Shown here: positions 16,939-26,001 of the stretch, in pieces
Layout of the letters: every line of letters begins with the position of its first letter
Numbering within the stretch: the stretch's first letter is position 1
Source of the DNA: Caldilineae bacterium
GTDB lineage: Bacteria; Chloroflexota; Anaerolineae; Epilineales; Epilineaceae
Length of the DNA: 64,000 bases
Assembly (NCBI GenBank): GCA_020634625.1
Contig: JACKBJ010000003.1
Coordinates: 143,773 to 207,772 of the forward strand
Reading direction: 5' to 3'
Notes under the pieces: generated by a model
Told to the model about the DNA's origin: nothing
Database searches by the model: none
What the model saw: the letters and a program-made list of their open reading frames with translations, nothing else
Program-made: the position numbers and the translations under genes

Positions 16939-18789
16939 ATGCGCACATCGATCCGAGGCCGACTGGTCTTCAGCTACGTCCTCATGACCGTGCTCAGCGT
17001 GGCCGTGATGGGCGGGCTCGGCCTGAGCCTGGTCTCGGAGCTCGGCCAGCTGCGCGAGCAGCGCCAGCTCGGCCTCAGCGCGCTGGCCATCGCCGACCAG
17101 GCCGAGCCCTGGCTGGAAGGGCAGGCGGCGCCGGTGGTGCTCGGCGAGCTGGCACAGGGCGCGGCCTTCCTGCTGGATGCCCGAGTGCGCATCCTCGGAT
17201 CCGAGGCCACCGTCCTGGCCGACGCCATGGCGGTGGACCAGGGGGCGCAGATCGCCTGGCTGGCGGCGGCGCCGGCCGACCCCGCGGCCGACCCCGCGGC
17301 CGACCCATCCGAGCCGCGACCCGGCGAGGCGCCGGCCGAGCCGACCTTCGCCCGTCGGCTCGAAGACGTCCACGAGCTGATCTTCGCCTCGGGAGCCCTG
17401 ACGCAGGCCGAGCAGGGCCGGCCGGCGGGCGGGCTGACCTTCGCCCTGCGGCGCGGCGAGCCGAGCTTCGGCCCGGGCGGGATGCAGCTCGAGCTGCTGA
17501 CCCAGGCCGCGCCGCCCGGCCAGGTGGTCACGCGCGGCCTCGAGCTCGCCCGCGTGGTGCACGCGCTCGACGCGAGCGACCGCGTGCCCGAGCTCGAGCC
17601 GGTCCGGATCGAGCTCGGGCCGATGGCGCTCCGCGTCGACGCGGCGGGGGGCCATCACGCGTTGCTGGACGACGGCATCGGCCGCCATCTGGCGACGTTC
17701 CTGGCCGGCGACCTCGGCCAGCCCGAGCCCCCGCGCAGCCCGCGGGTGGTCCGGGTCGCCATCGGGCCGAACGAGGCGCCGACGGGCTTCGTCGAGATCA
17801 GCCAGGCGCCGGATGTCACCGGCGCCAACCTCGGCGCGACGGCGCGGGCCTTCGGCCTGGCGGCGCTGGGCGCCAGCCTGCTCTCGGCGCTGGTCGGGCT
17901 CGCGATGAGCCGGGGGCTGAGCGCGCCGCTGGCCGAGCTGGACGCCGTCGCCGCGCGCATGGGCGCGGGCGACCTCGCGGCGCGGGCGCCGCTGGGCCGG
18001 CCGGACGAGATCGGCCGCCTCGCCCGGCGCTTCAACGGCATGGCCGACGGCCTCGAAGCCAGCTTCGCCGCCATCGAGGCCGAGCGGGACGCGCTGCGCC
18101 GCTTCGTGGCCGACGCCAGCCACGAGCTGCGCACGCCCATCACCGCGCTGGCCAACTACAACGCGCTGCTACAAGGCGGCGCTGCCGACGACGACGCGCT
18201 CCGCGGCGACTTCCTGGCCGAGCAGGAACGCCAGATCGAGCGCCTGGCCTGGATCACCCGCAACCTGCTCGACCTGTCGCGCCTGGACGCCGGCCTGGTC
18301 GAGCTCGAGCGCGAGACCTGCAGCGCGGCGAGCCTCTTCGAGGCGGCCCTGGCCGCGCTCGGACCCAAGGCGGAGGCCCGGCGGCGGGACCTGCAGCGGC
18401 TGCCGGAGGGGCTCGACCTGAGGCTGGACTGCGATCCGGGCCGAGTGGCCATCGCGTTGGCCAACCTGATCGACAACGCGATCAAGTTCTCGCCCGAGGG
18501 CCGCCCGATCCGGCTGCGCGCTGCGGCGCTCGACTGGGACGACGCGGGCACCGTCCGGCCAGGCCTGCTCTTGGAGGTGGAGGACGGCGGGCCGGGCATC
18601 CACGCAGGCGATGCCGAGCGCATCTTCGAGCGCTTCCACCGCGGCCCGGGAACGGCCGCCATCGCGGGCAGCGGGCTGGGCCTGGCCATCGTGCGCGGCA
18701 TCGCGCAGGCCCACGGCGGATGGGTTCGCGCCGAGGCCGGGGCCGATGGCGGGGCGCGCCTGTGCCTCTGGCTGCCGGGCGAGGCCTAG
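16939..18789 (+). CDS. HAMP-containing sensor histidine kinase
   Basis: 616 residues from the ATG at 16939 (MRTSIRGRLVFSYVLM). TM1 is at ~8-32, followed by a ~260-residue extracytoplasmic sensor of unrecognised family with an Ala/Pro/Asp repeat (AADPAADPAADP). TM2 is at ~300-320 and HAMP at ~320-375 (SAPLAELDAVAARMGAGDL). The HisKA H-box is FVADASHELRTPITAL with His395. The HATPase has N-box DNAIKFSPEG, G1 EDGGPGI, G2 GSGLGLAIV. All catalytic elements are present. An upstream in-frame ATG at 16822 would add a non-membrane Arg-rich extension and is less likely. Probable partner of the OmpR-type regulator at 14698. Confidence 0.92.
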   Translation: MRTSIRGRLVFSYVLMTVLSVAVMGGLGLSLVSELGQLREQRQLGLSALAIADQAEPWLEGQAAPVVLGELAQGAAFLLDARVRILGSEATVLADAMAVDQGAQIAWLAAAPADPAADPAADPSEPRPGEAPAEPTFARRLEDVHELIFASGALTQAEQGRPAGGLTFALRRGEPSFGPGGMQLELLTQAAPPGQVVTRGLELARVVHALDASDRVPELEPVRIELGPMALRVDAAGGHHALLDDGIGRHLATFLAGDLGQPEPPRSPRVVRVAIGPNEAPTGFVEISQAPDVTGANLGATARAFGLAALGASLLSALVGLAMSRGLSAPLAELDAVAARMGAGDLAARAPLGRPDEIGRLARRFNGMADGLEASFAAIEAERDALRRFVADASHELRTPITALANYNALLQGGAADDDALRGDFLAEQERQIERLAWITRNLLDLSRLDAGLVELERETCSAASLFEAALAALGPKAEARRRDLQRLPEGLDLRLDCDPGRVAIALANLIDNAIKFSPEGRPIRLRAAALDWDDAGTVRPGLLLEVEDGGPGIHAGDAERIFERFHRGPGTAAIAGSGLGLAIVRGIAQAHGGWVRAEAGADGGARLCLWLPGEA

Positions 18790-18806
18790 GCCCGGTGGGG
18801 CGGCGA

Positions 18807-18853
18807 GATGGGCGTTGGCCCATCCGCCGCAGCCCGAGGGCCCTGCGGGACGC
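18807..18853. terminator. hairpins between convergent genes, possible bidirectional terminator
   Basis: GATGGGC-GTTG-GCCCATC (18807-18824) is a perfect 7-bp stem with a 4-base loop. A second GC stem (CCGCAG...CTGCGG) follows. They lie between the kinase stop and the stop of the opposing gene. There is no U-tract, so this is moderate evidence. Confidence 0.45.
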
Positions 18854-18874
18854 CACGCCGACGGAGCGCCGGCC

Positions 18875-19291
18875 TCAACCTTCCTGCTTCAGCTTCGCGT
18901 AGGCGCCCTCCCAGAGGCGCGGCGAGCGGGTGAGCTTGACCACGTCGACGTCGGCGAAGCGGGGCGCCAGCTCGGCCAGGACCACCGGCACGCGGACCCA
19001 GTCGTCGACGCCGATGAGCCGGGCCAGCCGCTCGGCGGCCTTGTCGGTCCACTCCCAGTCGGCGCGCAGCCGATCGGCCTTGATGTAGTAGTGGCGCTTG
19101 TCCCAGGCGCTGGCCGACTGCTCGACGCCCGCGCCGATCTCGCGCAGCGCGATCACGATCAGCGCGGCCAGGTCCTTGGCCTCGGCGTCGAGGCTCGGCT
19201 TGGCCATCAGGCGCTTGAGCGCCTCGGCGATGGTGCGGCGCCAGCGCTGTCGCTGCGTGCCGGTGCTGTCGGTGCTGATCAATCGGCCCAT
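18875..19291 (-). CDS. conserved-looking hypothetical protein
   Basis: 138 residues, no signal peptide or membrane segment. Predicted mostly helical, with a tryptophan-rich middle ('SAWDKRHYYIKADRLRADWEW'-type stretch) and basic N-terminus. Normal high-GC codon use and a clean ATG support a real gene. It lies convergent to the histidine kinase and divergent from the purine cluster. I do not recognise the family. Confidence 0.65.
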   Translation of the reverse strand: MGRLISTDSTGTQRQRWRRTIAEALKRLMAKPSLDAEAKDLAALIVIALREIGAGVEQSASAWDKRHYYIKADRLRADWEWTDKAAERLARLIGVDDWVRVPVVLAELAPRFADVDVVKLTRSPRLWEGAYAKLKQEG

Positions 19292-19427
19292 GGGGCGACT
19301 CCGGATGGGGCGCTGCCGTCGCCCTGACGGCGGCGACGACGGGCTCAGAACAGGCGTTCGAGATTGTAACCAGCTTCGGGTCGGTCGTCAATCCCCGGCG
19401 TCGAGCCCTGCCGGTCGCGCGAAGGCC

Positions 19428-19464
19428 TTGGCGGCCCGACGGCCGCGACCTACAATGCCGGGCA
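19428..19464 (+). promoter_or_regulatory. promoter predicting a leaderless mRNA for the PurN-like gene
   Basis: TTGGCG (19428-19433), exactly 17 bp, TACAAT (19451-19456). Seven bases later comes the ATG at 19464, where transcription would be expected to start, so the mRNA would have no leader. The alternative ATG at 19455 lies inside the -10 box. Confidence 0.6.
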
Positions 19465-20366
19465 TGCCCGACCCGCAACCCATGCCGGCGCGTTCCCAGC
19501 CAGCCCCGGCCAGCATCGGCCTCTTCTCGACCCTGACCAGCGTCGGCTCGCGCGAGCTGGTGCTGCGCATCCTGGCGGCCTGCGTCTCGGGCGAGATCCC
19601 CGGCGTGCGGCCGGCCTTCCTCCTGGTCGAGCGCGAGGCGGGCGAGTCGGAGCAGACCGACGCCTCGTTGGCCGAGATCGCCGCCCGCCATCCCGACCTG
19701 CGCATCGTCCGCGCCTCGGCCGTCCGCTTTCAGGCCCAGGCGCGCAAGGCCGCCCGGGCGGCCGGCGACGAGGCCGCCCTCTGGCGCTGGCGCGACGCCT
19801 TCTACGCCAGCTACCGCGAGCGCCTGCCGGCCAGCGACCTGGACCTGCTCCTGGGCAGCATGTGGATCTGGGGGGCGCGGCAATGCGCCGAGCGGCGCGG
19901 GGTCAACCTGCACCCCTCGCTGCCCTCGGGCCCCTTGGGCAAGATGTGGTTCGAGGTCATCTGGGACCTGGTGGTCCAGGACGCCGCCGAATCGGGCGTC
20001 ATGTTGCACCGGGTCACGCCCGAGGTCGACGAGGGGCCGGTGGTGGCCTGGTGCCGCTACCGCCTGCGCGACCCCGAGCTCGACGCGCTGCGGGCGACCC
20101 TCCCGGCCTGCAGCGAGGATCGGGTGGCCTTGATCAACCTGGAGCGCGCCCTCAAGCGCGAGGCGACCCACCCGCTCTTTCACGCCATCCGGGCCCGCGG
20201 CTACGCCCGCGAGCTGCCGCTGATGCTCGAGACGGTGCGCGCGGTGGCCGAGGGCCGGCTGCGGCTCGAGCGGGGCGGGGTCTACGGCGCCGACGGGGCC
20301 GAGATCGTCGGCGGTCTGGAGCTGACCCGCGAGGTCGAGGCGGCGCTGGCGCGGCGCGAGGGCTGA
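19464..20366 (+). CDS. PurN-like formyltransferase heading the purine cluster
   Basis: 300 residues from the ATG at 19464. The catalytic core of the glycinamide ribonucleotide formyltransferase fold is recognisable: Asn148 and His150 in N-L-H-P-S, and Asp189 in EVDEGPVV, the three residues used for formyl transfer from 10-formyl-tetrahydrofolate. Flanking sequence is diverged and ~90 residues longer than typical PurN, with an unusual insertion before the HPS loop (DAFYASYRERLPASDLD) and a C-terminal extension. It lies immediately before purD in the same direction, so a role in the third step of purine synthesis is likely, but a different formyl-transfer substrate cannot be excluded. Confidence 0.72.
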   Translation: MPDPQPMPARSQPAPASIGLFSTLTSVGSRELVLRILAACVSGEIPGVRPAFLLVEREAGESEQTDASLAEIAARHPDLRIVRASAVRFQAQARKAARAAGDEAALWRWRDAFYASYRERLPASDLDLLLGSMWIWGARQCAERRGVNLHPSLPSGPLGKMWFEVIWDLVVQDAAESGVMLHRVTPEVDEGPVVAWCRYRLRDPELDALRATLPACSEDRVALINLERALKREATHPLFHAIRARGYARELPLMLETVRAVAEGRLRLERGGVYGADGAEIVGGLELTREVEAALARREG

Positions 20367-20410
20367 GCCCTCGGTCGATGCCGGGCGCTTCGTCCGGAGC
20401 CCGGCCGACG

Positions 20411-20419
20411 TGGTACAAT
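20411..20419 (+). promoter_or_regulatory. possible extended -10 promoter for purD
   Basis: TGGTACAAT, an extended -10 (TGnTACAAT), 25 bp before the purD ATG. The -35 region is poor. AGGAGG follows at about 20430 and sets the start at 20444. Confidence 0.45.
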
Positions 20420-20443
20420 CCGCCTTCGAAGGAGGAGCGCCCC

Positions 20444-21778
<1,335 letters not shown>

Positions 21779-21835
21779 GCCCGCCGCCAAGGCCCGGCCC
21801 CCGCGCCGCGCCGCCCGTCCAGGAGCACCGCCGAC

Positions 21836-22864
21836 ATGAGCCGCCTGCCGACCATCGCCACCCTGGGCAGCCATTCGGCGCTGCAGATCCTCAAGGGCGC
21901 GCGCGACGAGGGCCTGCCGAACCTGGTCGTGGCCGCCGCCGGCCGTGACGCGCTCTACCGCCGCTACCCCTTCATCGACCAGGTGCGGTCGATCCCGCGC
22001 TACGCCGACTTCGAGGCCCTCGAGGGCGAGCTCTCGGAGGCCGGCTGCGTGATGGTGCCGCACGGTTCCTTCGTGGCCTACCTGGGCGAGGAGGTCAACC
22101 AGCGCATGCGGGTCGGCTACTACGGCAACCGCGGCGTCCTGCGCTGGGAGGCCGACCGGGCCCTGCAGCGGCAGTGGCTGGAGCAGGCCGAGATCCGCAT
22201 GCCGCGCGAGTTCAAGAGCCCCGACGCGGTCGACGACTGGCCGGTGCTGATCAAGACCGACGGCGCGGCCGGCGGCTCGGGCTACTTCCTGGCCCGGACG
22301 CCGGGCGCCCTCGAGCGCCGCCTGCGCCAGCTGGACGGCCTGGGCTACACCATCCAGCACTACGTGGTCGGTGTGACGCTCTACGTCCACTACTTCCAGA
22401 GCCTGGTCCACGACCGGCTCGAGATCCTGAGCATGGACCGCCGCTACGAGACCAACGTCGACGGCCTGGGCCGCCTGCCGCACCAGGTGCAGCAGGAGAT
22501 CGACCCGCAGCCCAGCTACGTCGTGGTCGGCAACTCGCCGCTGGTCCTGCGCGAGTCGATGCTGGAGGAAGCCTATCGCATGGGCGAGCGGGTGGTCGAG
22601 ACCAGCAAGGCGCTCATCGGCGGCGCCGGCATATGGGGGCCCTTCTGCCTCGAGACCATCATCACGCCCGACCTGCGCTTCCACGTCATCGAGATCAGCT
22701 GCCGCATCGTGGCCGGCACCAACATCTTCGTCGACGGCTCGCCCTACGCGGCCCTGTTCTTCGACGAGCCGATGTCGACCGGCCGGCGCATCGCCCGCGA
22801 GATCAAGGAGGCCCACGCGCTGGGCCGGCTGGGCGAGCTGATCGACGAAGGGCCGGGCGCTTGA
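21836..22864 (+). CDS. purP: PurP-family formate-dependent AICAR ligase (paralog 1)
   Basis: 342 residues. Family-defining N-terminus IATLGSHSALQILKGARDEG, then GNRGVLRWEADR, the ATP-grasp loop IKTDGAAGGSGYFLA, and HYVVGVTLYVHYFQS followed by SMDRRYETNVDG. These match archaeal PurP, which makes 5-formamidoimidazole-4-carboxamide ribotide from AICAR, formate and ATP, replacing the PurH transformylase. All glycine-loop and acidic metal positions (LETIITPDLRFHVIEISCRI) appear intact. It lies between purD and a second paralog in the same direction, so it is likely transcribed with the pur genes. PurP is typical of archaea; its presence here suggests ancient transfer or a wider range than usually stated. 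Confidence 0.87.
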   Translation: MSRLPTIATLGSHSALQILKGARDEGLPNLVVAAAGRDALYRRYPFIDQVRSIPRYADFEALEGELSEAGCVMVPHGSFVAYLGEEVNQRMRVGYYGNRGVLRWEADRALQRQWLEQAEIRMPREFKSPDAVDDWPVLIKTDGAAGGSGYFLARTPGALERRLRQLDGLGYTIQHYVVGVTLYVHYFQSLVHDRLEILSMDRRYETNVDGLGRLPHQVQQEIDPQPSYVVVGNSPLVLRESMLEEAYRMGERVVETSKALIGGAGIWGPFCLETIITPDLRFHVIEISCRIVAGTNIFVDGSPYAALFFDEPMSTGRRIAREIKEAHALGRLGELIDEGPGA

Positions 22865-22934
22865 GGCCGCCGGCCGACCATCCCAGCGATGTCCCGCCCA
22901 TCGCGGCGGCCCTCCAACGCAAGGGAGCAAGACC

Positions 22935-24062
22935 ATGAACGACTGGCTCGCCGAGGCCATCGAGGACCTCGACGTCGAGGATCTGACCATCGCCGTCCTG
23001 GGCAGCCACTCCGCGTTGGAGGTGGCGCGCGGCGCCCAGGCCCAGGGCTTCCGCAGCCTGGTCGTGGCCCAGCAGGGCCGGCATCGGACCTACGCCGAGC
23101 ACTTCAAGGCCGAGGACGGCGTCGGCTGCGTCGACGAGGTGATCGTGCTCGAGCGCTTCCGGCAGATCCTGGACCCGGACGTGCAGGCCCAGCTGAAGCA
23201 GTGGAGCAGCGTCTTCGTGCCGCACCGCAGCTTCGAGGTCTACCTCGACAGCGACTACGCGGCCATCGAGCAGCGCTTCCGGGTGCCGATGTTCGGCAAC
23301 CGCCGGCTGCTGCGCATCGAGGAGCGCGAGCAGCATCCCAACCAGTACGACCTGCTGGAGGCGGCCGGCATCCGCCATCCGCGGCTCTTCGCCAGCCCGG
23401 CCGACATCGACCGGCCGGTGATGGTCAAGGTGCTCGAGGCGGCGCGCGGCTTCGAGCGGGCCTTCTTCATCGCCCGCGACCGGGCCGACTACGAGCGGAT
23501 CGCCGAGCAGCGCATCGCGGCGGGCGTCTTCACCGAGGCCAGCCTGAAGGCGGCGACCATCGAAGAGTACGTGCTGGGACCGCTGGTCAACTTCAACTTC
23601 TACTACTCGCCCCTGCGCGAGCGGCTGGAGCTGCTGGGCACCGACACGCGCCGGCAGACCAACGCCGCCGGCCTGGCCGGCGTGCCGGCGCCGCTGCAGG
23701 CCGAGATCCTCGAGGCCATCCCGGTGAAGTACGAGGAGGCCGGGCATGTCGCGGTGACGGTGCTCGAGAGCATGCTCGAGATGATCTTCGAGGCCGGCGA
23801 GCGCTTCGTGGCCGCGGCGGCCGAGCACTACGCGCCCGGGGTCATCGGGCCCTTCGCGCTGCAGAGCATCGTCACGCCCGGCCCGCCGCACAAGGACTTC
23901 GTCGTGGTCGACGTCAGCCCGCGCGTGCCCGGCTCGCCCGGCATCGCCGCCACGCCCTACAGCGCCTACCTGCACGGCCGGCCGGTGCCGGTGGGCGAGC
24001 GGATCGCGATGGAGCTGCGGCAGGCCGTGGACGAAGGCATGCTGGACCTGATCCTCACCTAG
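22935..24062 (+). CDS. PurP-family protein (paralog 2), ATP-loop altered
   Basis: 375 residues; AAGGGAGCAAGACC precedes the ATG. The same architecture as the upstream gene: IAVLGSHSALEVARGAQAQG, MFGNRRLLRIEE, IEEYVLGPLVNFNFYYSPL, LLGTDTRRQTN and VDVSPRVPGS near the end. However the glycine-rich ATP loop seen in paralog 1 (GAAGGSGYF) is replaced by VLEAARGFERAFFIA, and DRRYETN becomes DTRRQTN. It may be an inactive partner subunit, or an enzyme with another substrate. Archaea also often carry two PurP-like genes. Tandem placement implies gene duplication or co-transfer of the pair. Confidence 0.82.
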   Translation: MNDWLAEAIEDLDVEDLTIAVLGSHSALEVARGAQAQGFRSLVVAQQGRHRTYAEHFKAEDGVGCVDEVIVLERFRQILDPDVQAQLKQWSSVFVPHRSFEVYLDSDYAAIEQRFRVPMFGNRRLLRIEEREQHPNQYDLLEAAGIRHPRLFASPADIDRPVMVKVLEAARGFERAFFIARDRADYERIAEQRIAAGVFTEASLKAATIEEYVLGPLVNFNFYYSPLRERLELLGTDTRRQTNAAGLAGVPAPLQAEILEAIPVKYEEAGHVAVTVLESMLEMIFEAGERFVAAAAEHYAPGVIGPFALQSIVTPGPPHKDFVVVDVSPRVPGSPGIAATPYSAYLHGRPVPVGERIAMELRQAVDEGMLDLILT

Positions 24063-24164
24063 CCTGCGCGACGGCCCGGCGAGGCCGGGCCCGCCGCCGG
24101 CGGATCTGAGGTATCATCGACCGTCGACCCCGAACCGGATCCGCCACGCCGAAGGAGACCCCGC

Positions 24165-24698
24165 ATGTCAGACCCCCAGCCGCGCGTCGCCATCCTGATG
24201 GGCAGCGACTCCGACCTGCCCGTGATGCGCGGCGCCGGCGACATTCTGGCCAGCTTCGGCATCGCCCACGAGGTCAAGGTGCTCTCGGCGCATCGCTCGC
24301 CGGCCCGCGCGGTCGACTACGTGACCACGGCCCCGTCGCGCGGCGTGCGCGTCTTCATCTGCGGCGCCGGTATGGCCGCCCACCTGGCCGGCGTGGTGGC
24401 CGCCCACACCGCCCTGCCGGTGATCGGCGTGCCGCTCAAGAGCGAGTCGGCTGGCCTGGGCGGCGCCGACGCGCTCTACTCGACGGTGCAGATGCCGCCG
24501 GGCATCCCGGTGGCCACCGTGGCGGTGGGCGGCGCGAAGAACGCCGGCCACCTGGCCGCCCGCATCCTGGCGGTGTCGGACCCCGACCTGTCGGCGCGCA
24601 TCGAGCGCTTCCGCCGCGAGATGGACGAGGGCGTGGCGGCCAAGAACGCCCAGCTCGATGCCCTCGGCGTCGACGGCTACCTGGCATCCAAGCGATAG
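24165..24698 (+). CDS. purE: N5-carboxyaminoimidazole ribonucleotide mutase
   Basis: 177 residues; GAAGGAGACC precedes the ATG. It moves the carboxyl group of N5-CAIR to C4 to make CAIR. The signature ILMGSDSDLPVM, VLSAHRSP and ICGAGMAAHLAGVVAAHT.LPVIGVPL are intact, with the catalytic His in SAHR, typical of class I PurE. A TATCAT at 24112-24117 might be a -10 box but lacks a good -35. It is 9 bp ahead of purC, almost surely co-transcribed. A PurK gene is not in the window. Confidence 0.95.
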   Translation: MSDPQPRVAILMGSDSDLPVMRGAGDILASFGIAHEVKVLSAHRSPARAVDYVTTAPSRGVRVFICGAGMAAHLAGVVAAHTALPVIGVPLKSESAGLGGADALYSTVQMPPGIPVATVAVGGAKNAGHLAARILAVSDPDLSARIERFRREMDEGVAAKNAQLDALGVDGYLASKR

Positions 24699-24707
24699 GA
24701 GCACGCC

Positions 24708-25688
24708 ATGCTTAGCTTCGAACACTGCACCGAGTACCCCGGCGCCCTCAAGACCCTCGAGCTGCCGATCCCGGGCAAGCTGCAGGGCAAGGTGCGCGAC
24801 ATCTGGGACCTGGACGGCACGCGCCTGATCGTCAGCACCGACCGCCAGAGCGCCTTCGACATCGTGCTGGGCACGGTCCCACGCAAGGGCGAGGTGAACA
24901 CGCAGCTGGCCGCCTGGTGGTTCGAGCGCAGCGCCGACATCATCCCCAACCACATCATCGACCTGCCCGACCCGCAGGTGATGCGGGTGCGCCGGGCACG
25001 GGTCTGGCCGGTCGAGATGATCATCCGCGGCTTCATCACCGGCGTCACCTCGACCGCGCTCTGGTACAACTACGCCCAGGGCCAGCGCCGCATCTACGGC
25101 CTCGACTTCCCGGACGGCTTGCAGAAGAACCAGCGCCTGCCCGAGGCGGTCATCACGCCCACCACCAAGGCCGAGAGCGGCCAGCACGACGAGAAGCTGA
25201 CCCGCGAGCAGATCCTGGAGCTGGGCCTGGTGCCCGAGGCGATCTACCGGCGGATGGAGGCGGCCACGCGGGCCCTCTTCGCCCGCGGCCAGCAGCTGGC
25301 GGCCGAGCGCGGCCTGATCCTGGTCGACACCAAGTACGAGTTCGGCGACGTCGACGGCGAGCTGGTGCTGATCGACGAGATCCACACCTTCGACAGCTCG
25401 CGCTTCTGGAAGCTCGACAGCTACGCGGAGCGCTTCGCGGCCGGCGAGGAGCCCGACACCTTCGACAAGGAGTTCCTGCGCCGCTGGTACGTCGAGCAGG
25501 GCTATCGCGGCGACGGCCCGCCGCCGCCCATGCCGCCGGAGCTGGCCGAGCGCATGAGCGGCCTCTACATCTCGGTCTACGAGCAGCTGACCGGCGAGAC
25601 CTTCGTGCCGGCCGAGCCCGAGCTGTCGGCGCCGGCGCGCATCGAGAAGAACCTGCGCGCGGCGGGGATCATCGCCGGCGGCGGCTGA
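24708..25688 (+). CDS. purC: SAICAR synthase
   Basis: 326 residues, starting 9 bp after purE. It condenses CAIR with aspartate using ATP. Visible motifs: GKLQGKVRDIWDL, TDRQSAFD, EMIIRGFITG, TPTTKAESGQHDEK and LVDTKYEFG, followed by LIDEIHTFDSSRFW. Length (about 320 residues) fits the longer SAICAR synthase group seen in plants, yeast and some bacteria, rather than the ~240-residue E. coli type. No anomalies. Confidence 0.95.
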   Translation: MLSFEHCTEYPGALKTLELPIPGKLQGKVRDIWDLDGTRLIVSTDRQSAFDIVLGTVPRKGEVNTQLAAWWFERSADIIPNHIIDLPDPQVMRVRRARVWPVEMIIRGFITGVTSTALWYNYAQGQRRIYGLDFPDGLQKNQRLPEAVITPTTKAESGQHDEKLTREQILELGLVPEAIYRRMEAATRALFARGQQLAAERGLILVDTKYEFGDVDGELVLIDEIHTFDSSRFWKLDSYAERFAAGEEPDTFDKEFLRRWYVEQGYRGDGPPPPMPPELAERMSGLYISVYEQLTGETFVPAEPELSAPARIEKNLRAAGIIAGGG

Positions 25689-25710
25689 GCCAGCGTTGTG
25701 TCAAGCAGTG

Positions 25711-25716
25711 AGGAGG
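25711..25716 (+). promoter_or_regulatory. ribosome binding site that sets the start of the small membrane protein
   Basis: AGGAGG with an 8-nt spacer to the ATG at 25725, favouring it over the GTG at 25698. Confidence 0.65.
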
Positions 25717-25724
25717 TTCAGAGG

Positions 25725-25943
25725 ATGACCAGGCGGCTTCGGGAGATGATGACACCCTGGTACTTGTTTGGCGTGTTGTTCTATGGGCTCGGCGTCGGTG
25801 TCCAGCTTGCCATCCGCATGCCCGACTGGACAGGTCTGCTATGGATTGGATCGGTCGGCTTCGCGAGCCTGTTCATGCTCGTTCATGCCGTCGTCGCCTT
25901 GCCTGGCAGCACTCGAAAGGTCCGACGGCCAGAAATCGAGTGA
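25725..25943 (+). CDS. small two-helix membrane protein inside the pur cluster
   Basis: 72 residues from the ATG at 25725, with two hydrophobic segments (about 10-28 and 37-58: YLFGVLFYGLGVGVQLAI and LLWIGSVGFASLFMLVHAVV) joined by a short polar turn and followed by a basic tail. The codons are less GC-biased than in purC and purM on either side, so this may be a later insertion. The good ribosome site and clean stop support expression. It has no recognisable family, and there is no evidence of a purine role beyond position. Confidence 0.6.
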   Translation: MTRRLREMMTPWYLFGVLFYGLGVGVQLAIRMPDWTGLLWIGSVGFASLFMLVHAVVALPGSTRKVRRPEIE

Positions 25944-26001
25944 ATCAAGGCATCCGACCGAGATCGACCTGGTGTCGGAGCCCGAAAAGGAGCTGATCCC
26001 C

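Noticed and set aside
24062..24164. Purine riboswitch upstream of purE
   Set aside because: The leader is ~100 nt and GC-rich, and I could not find the conserved loops of known purine aptamers.
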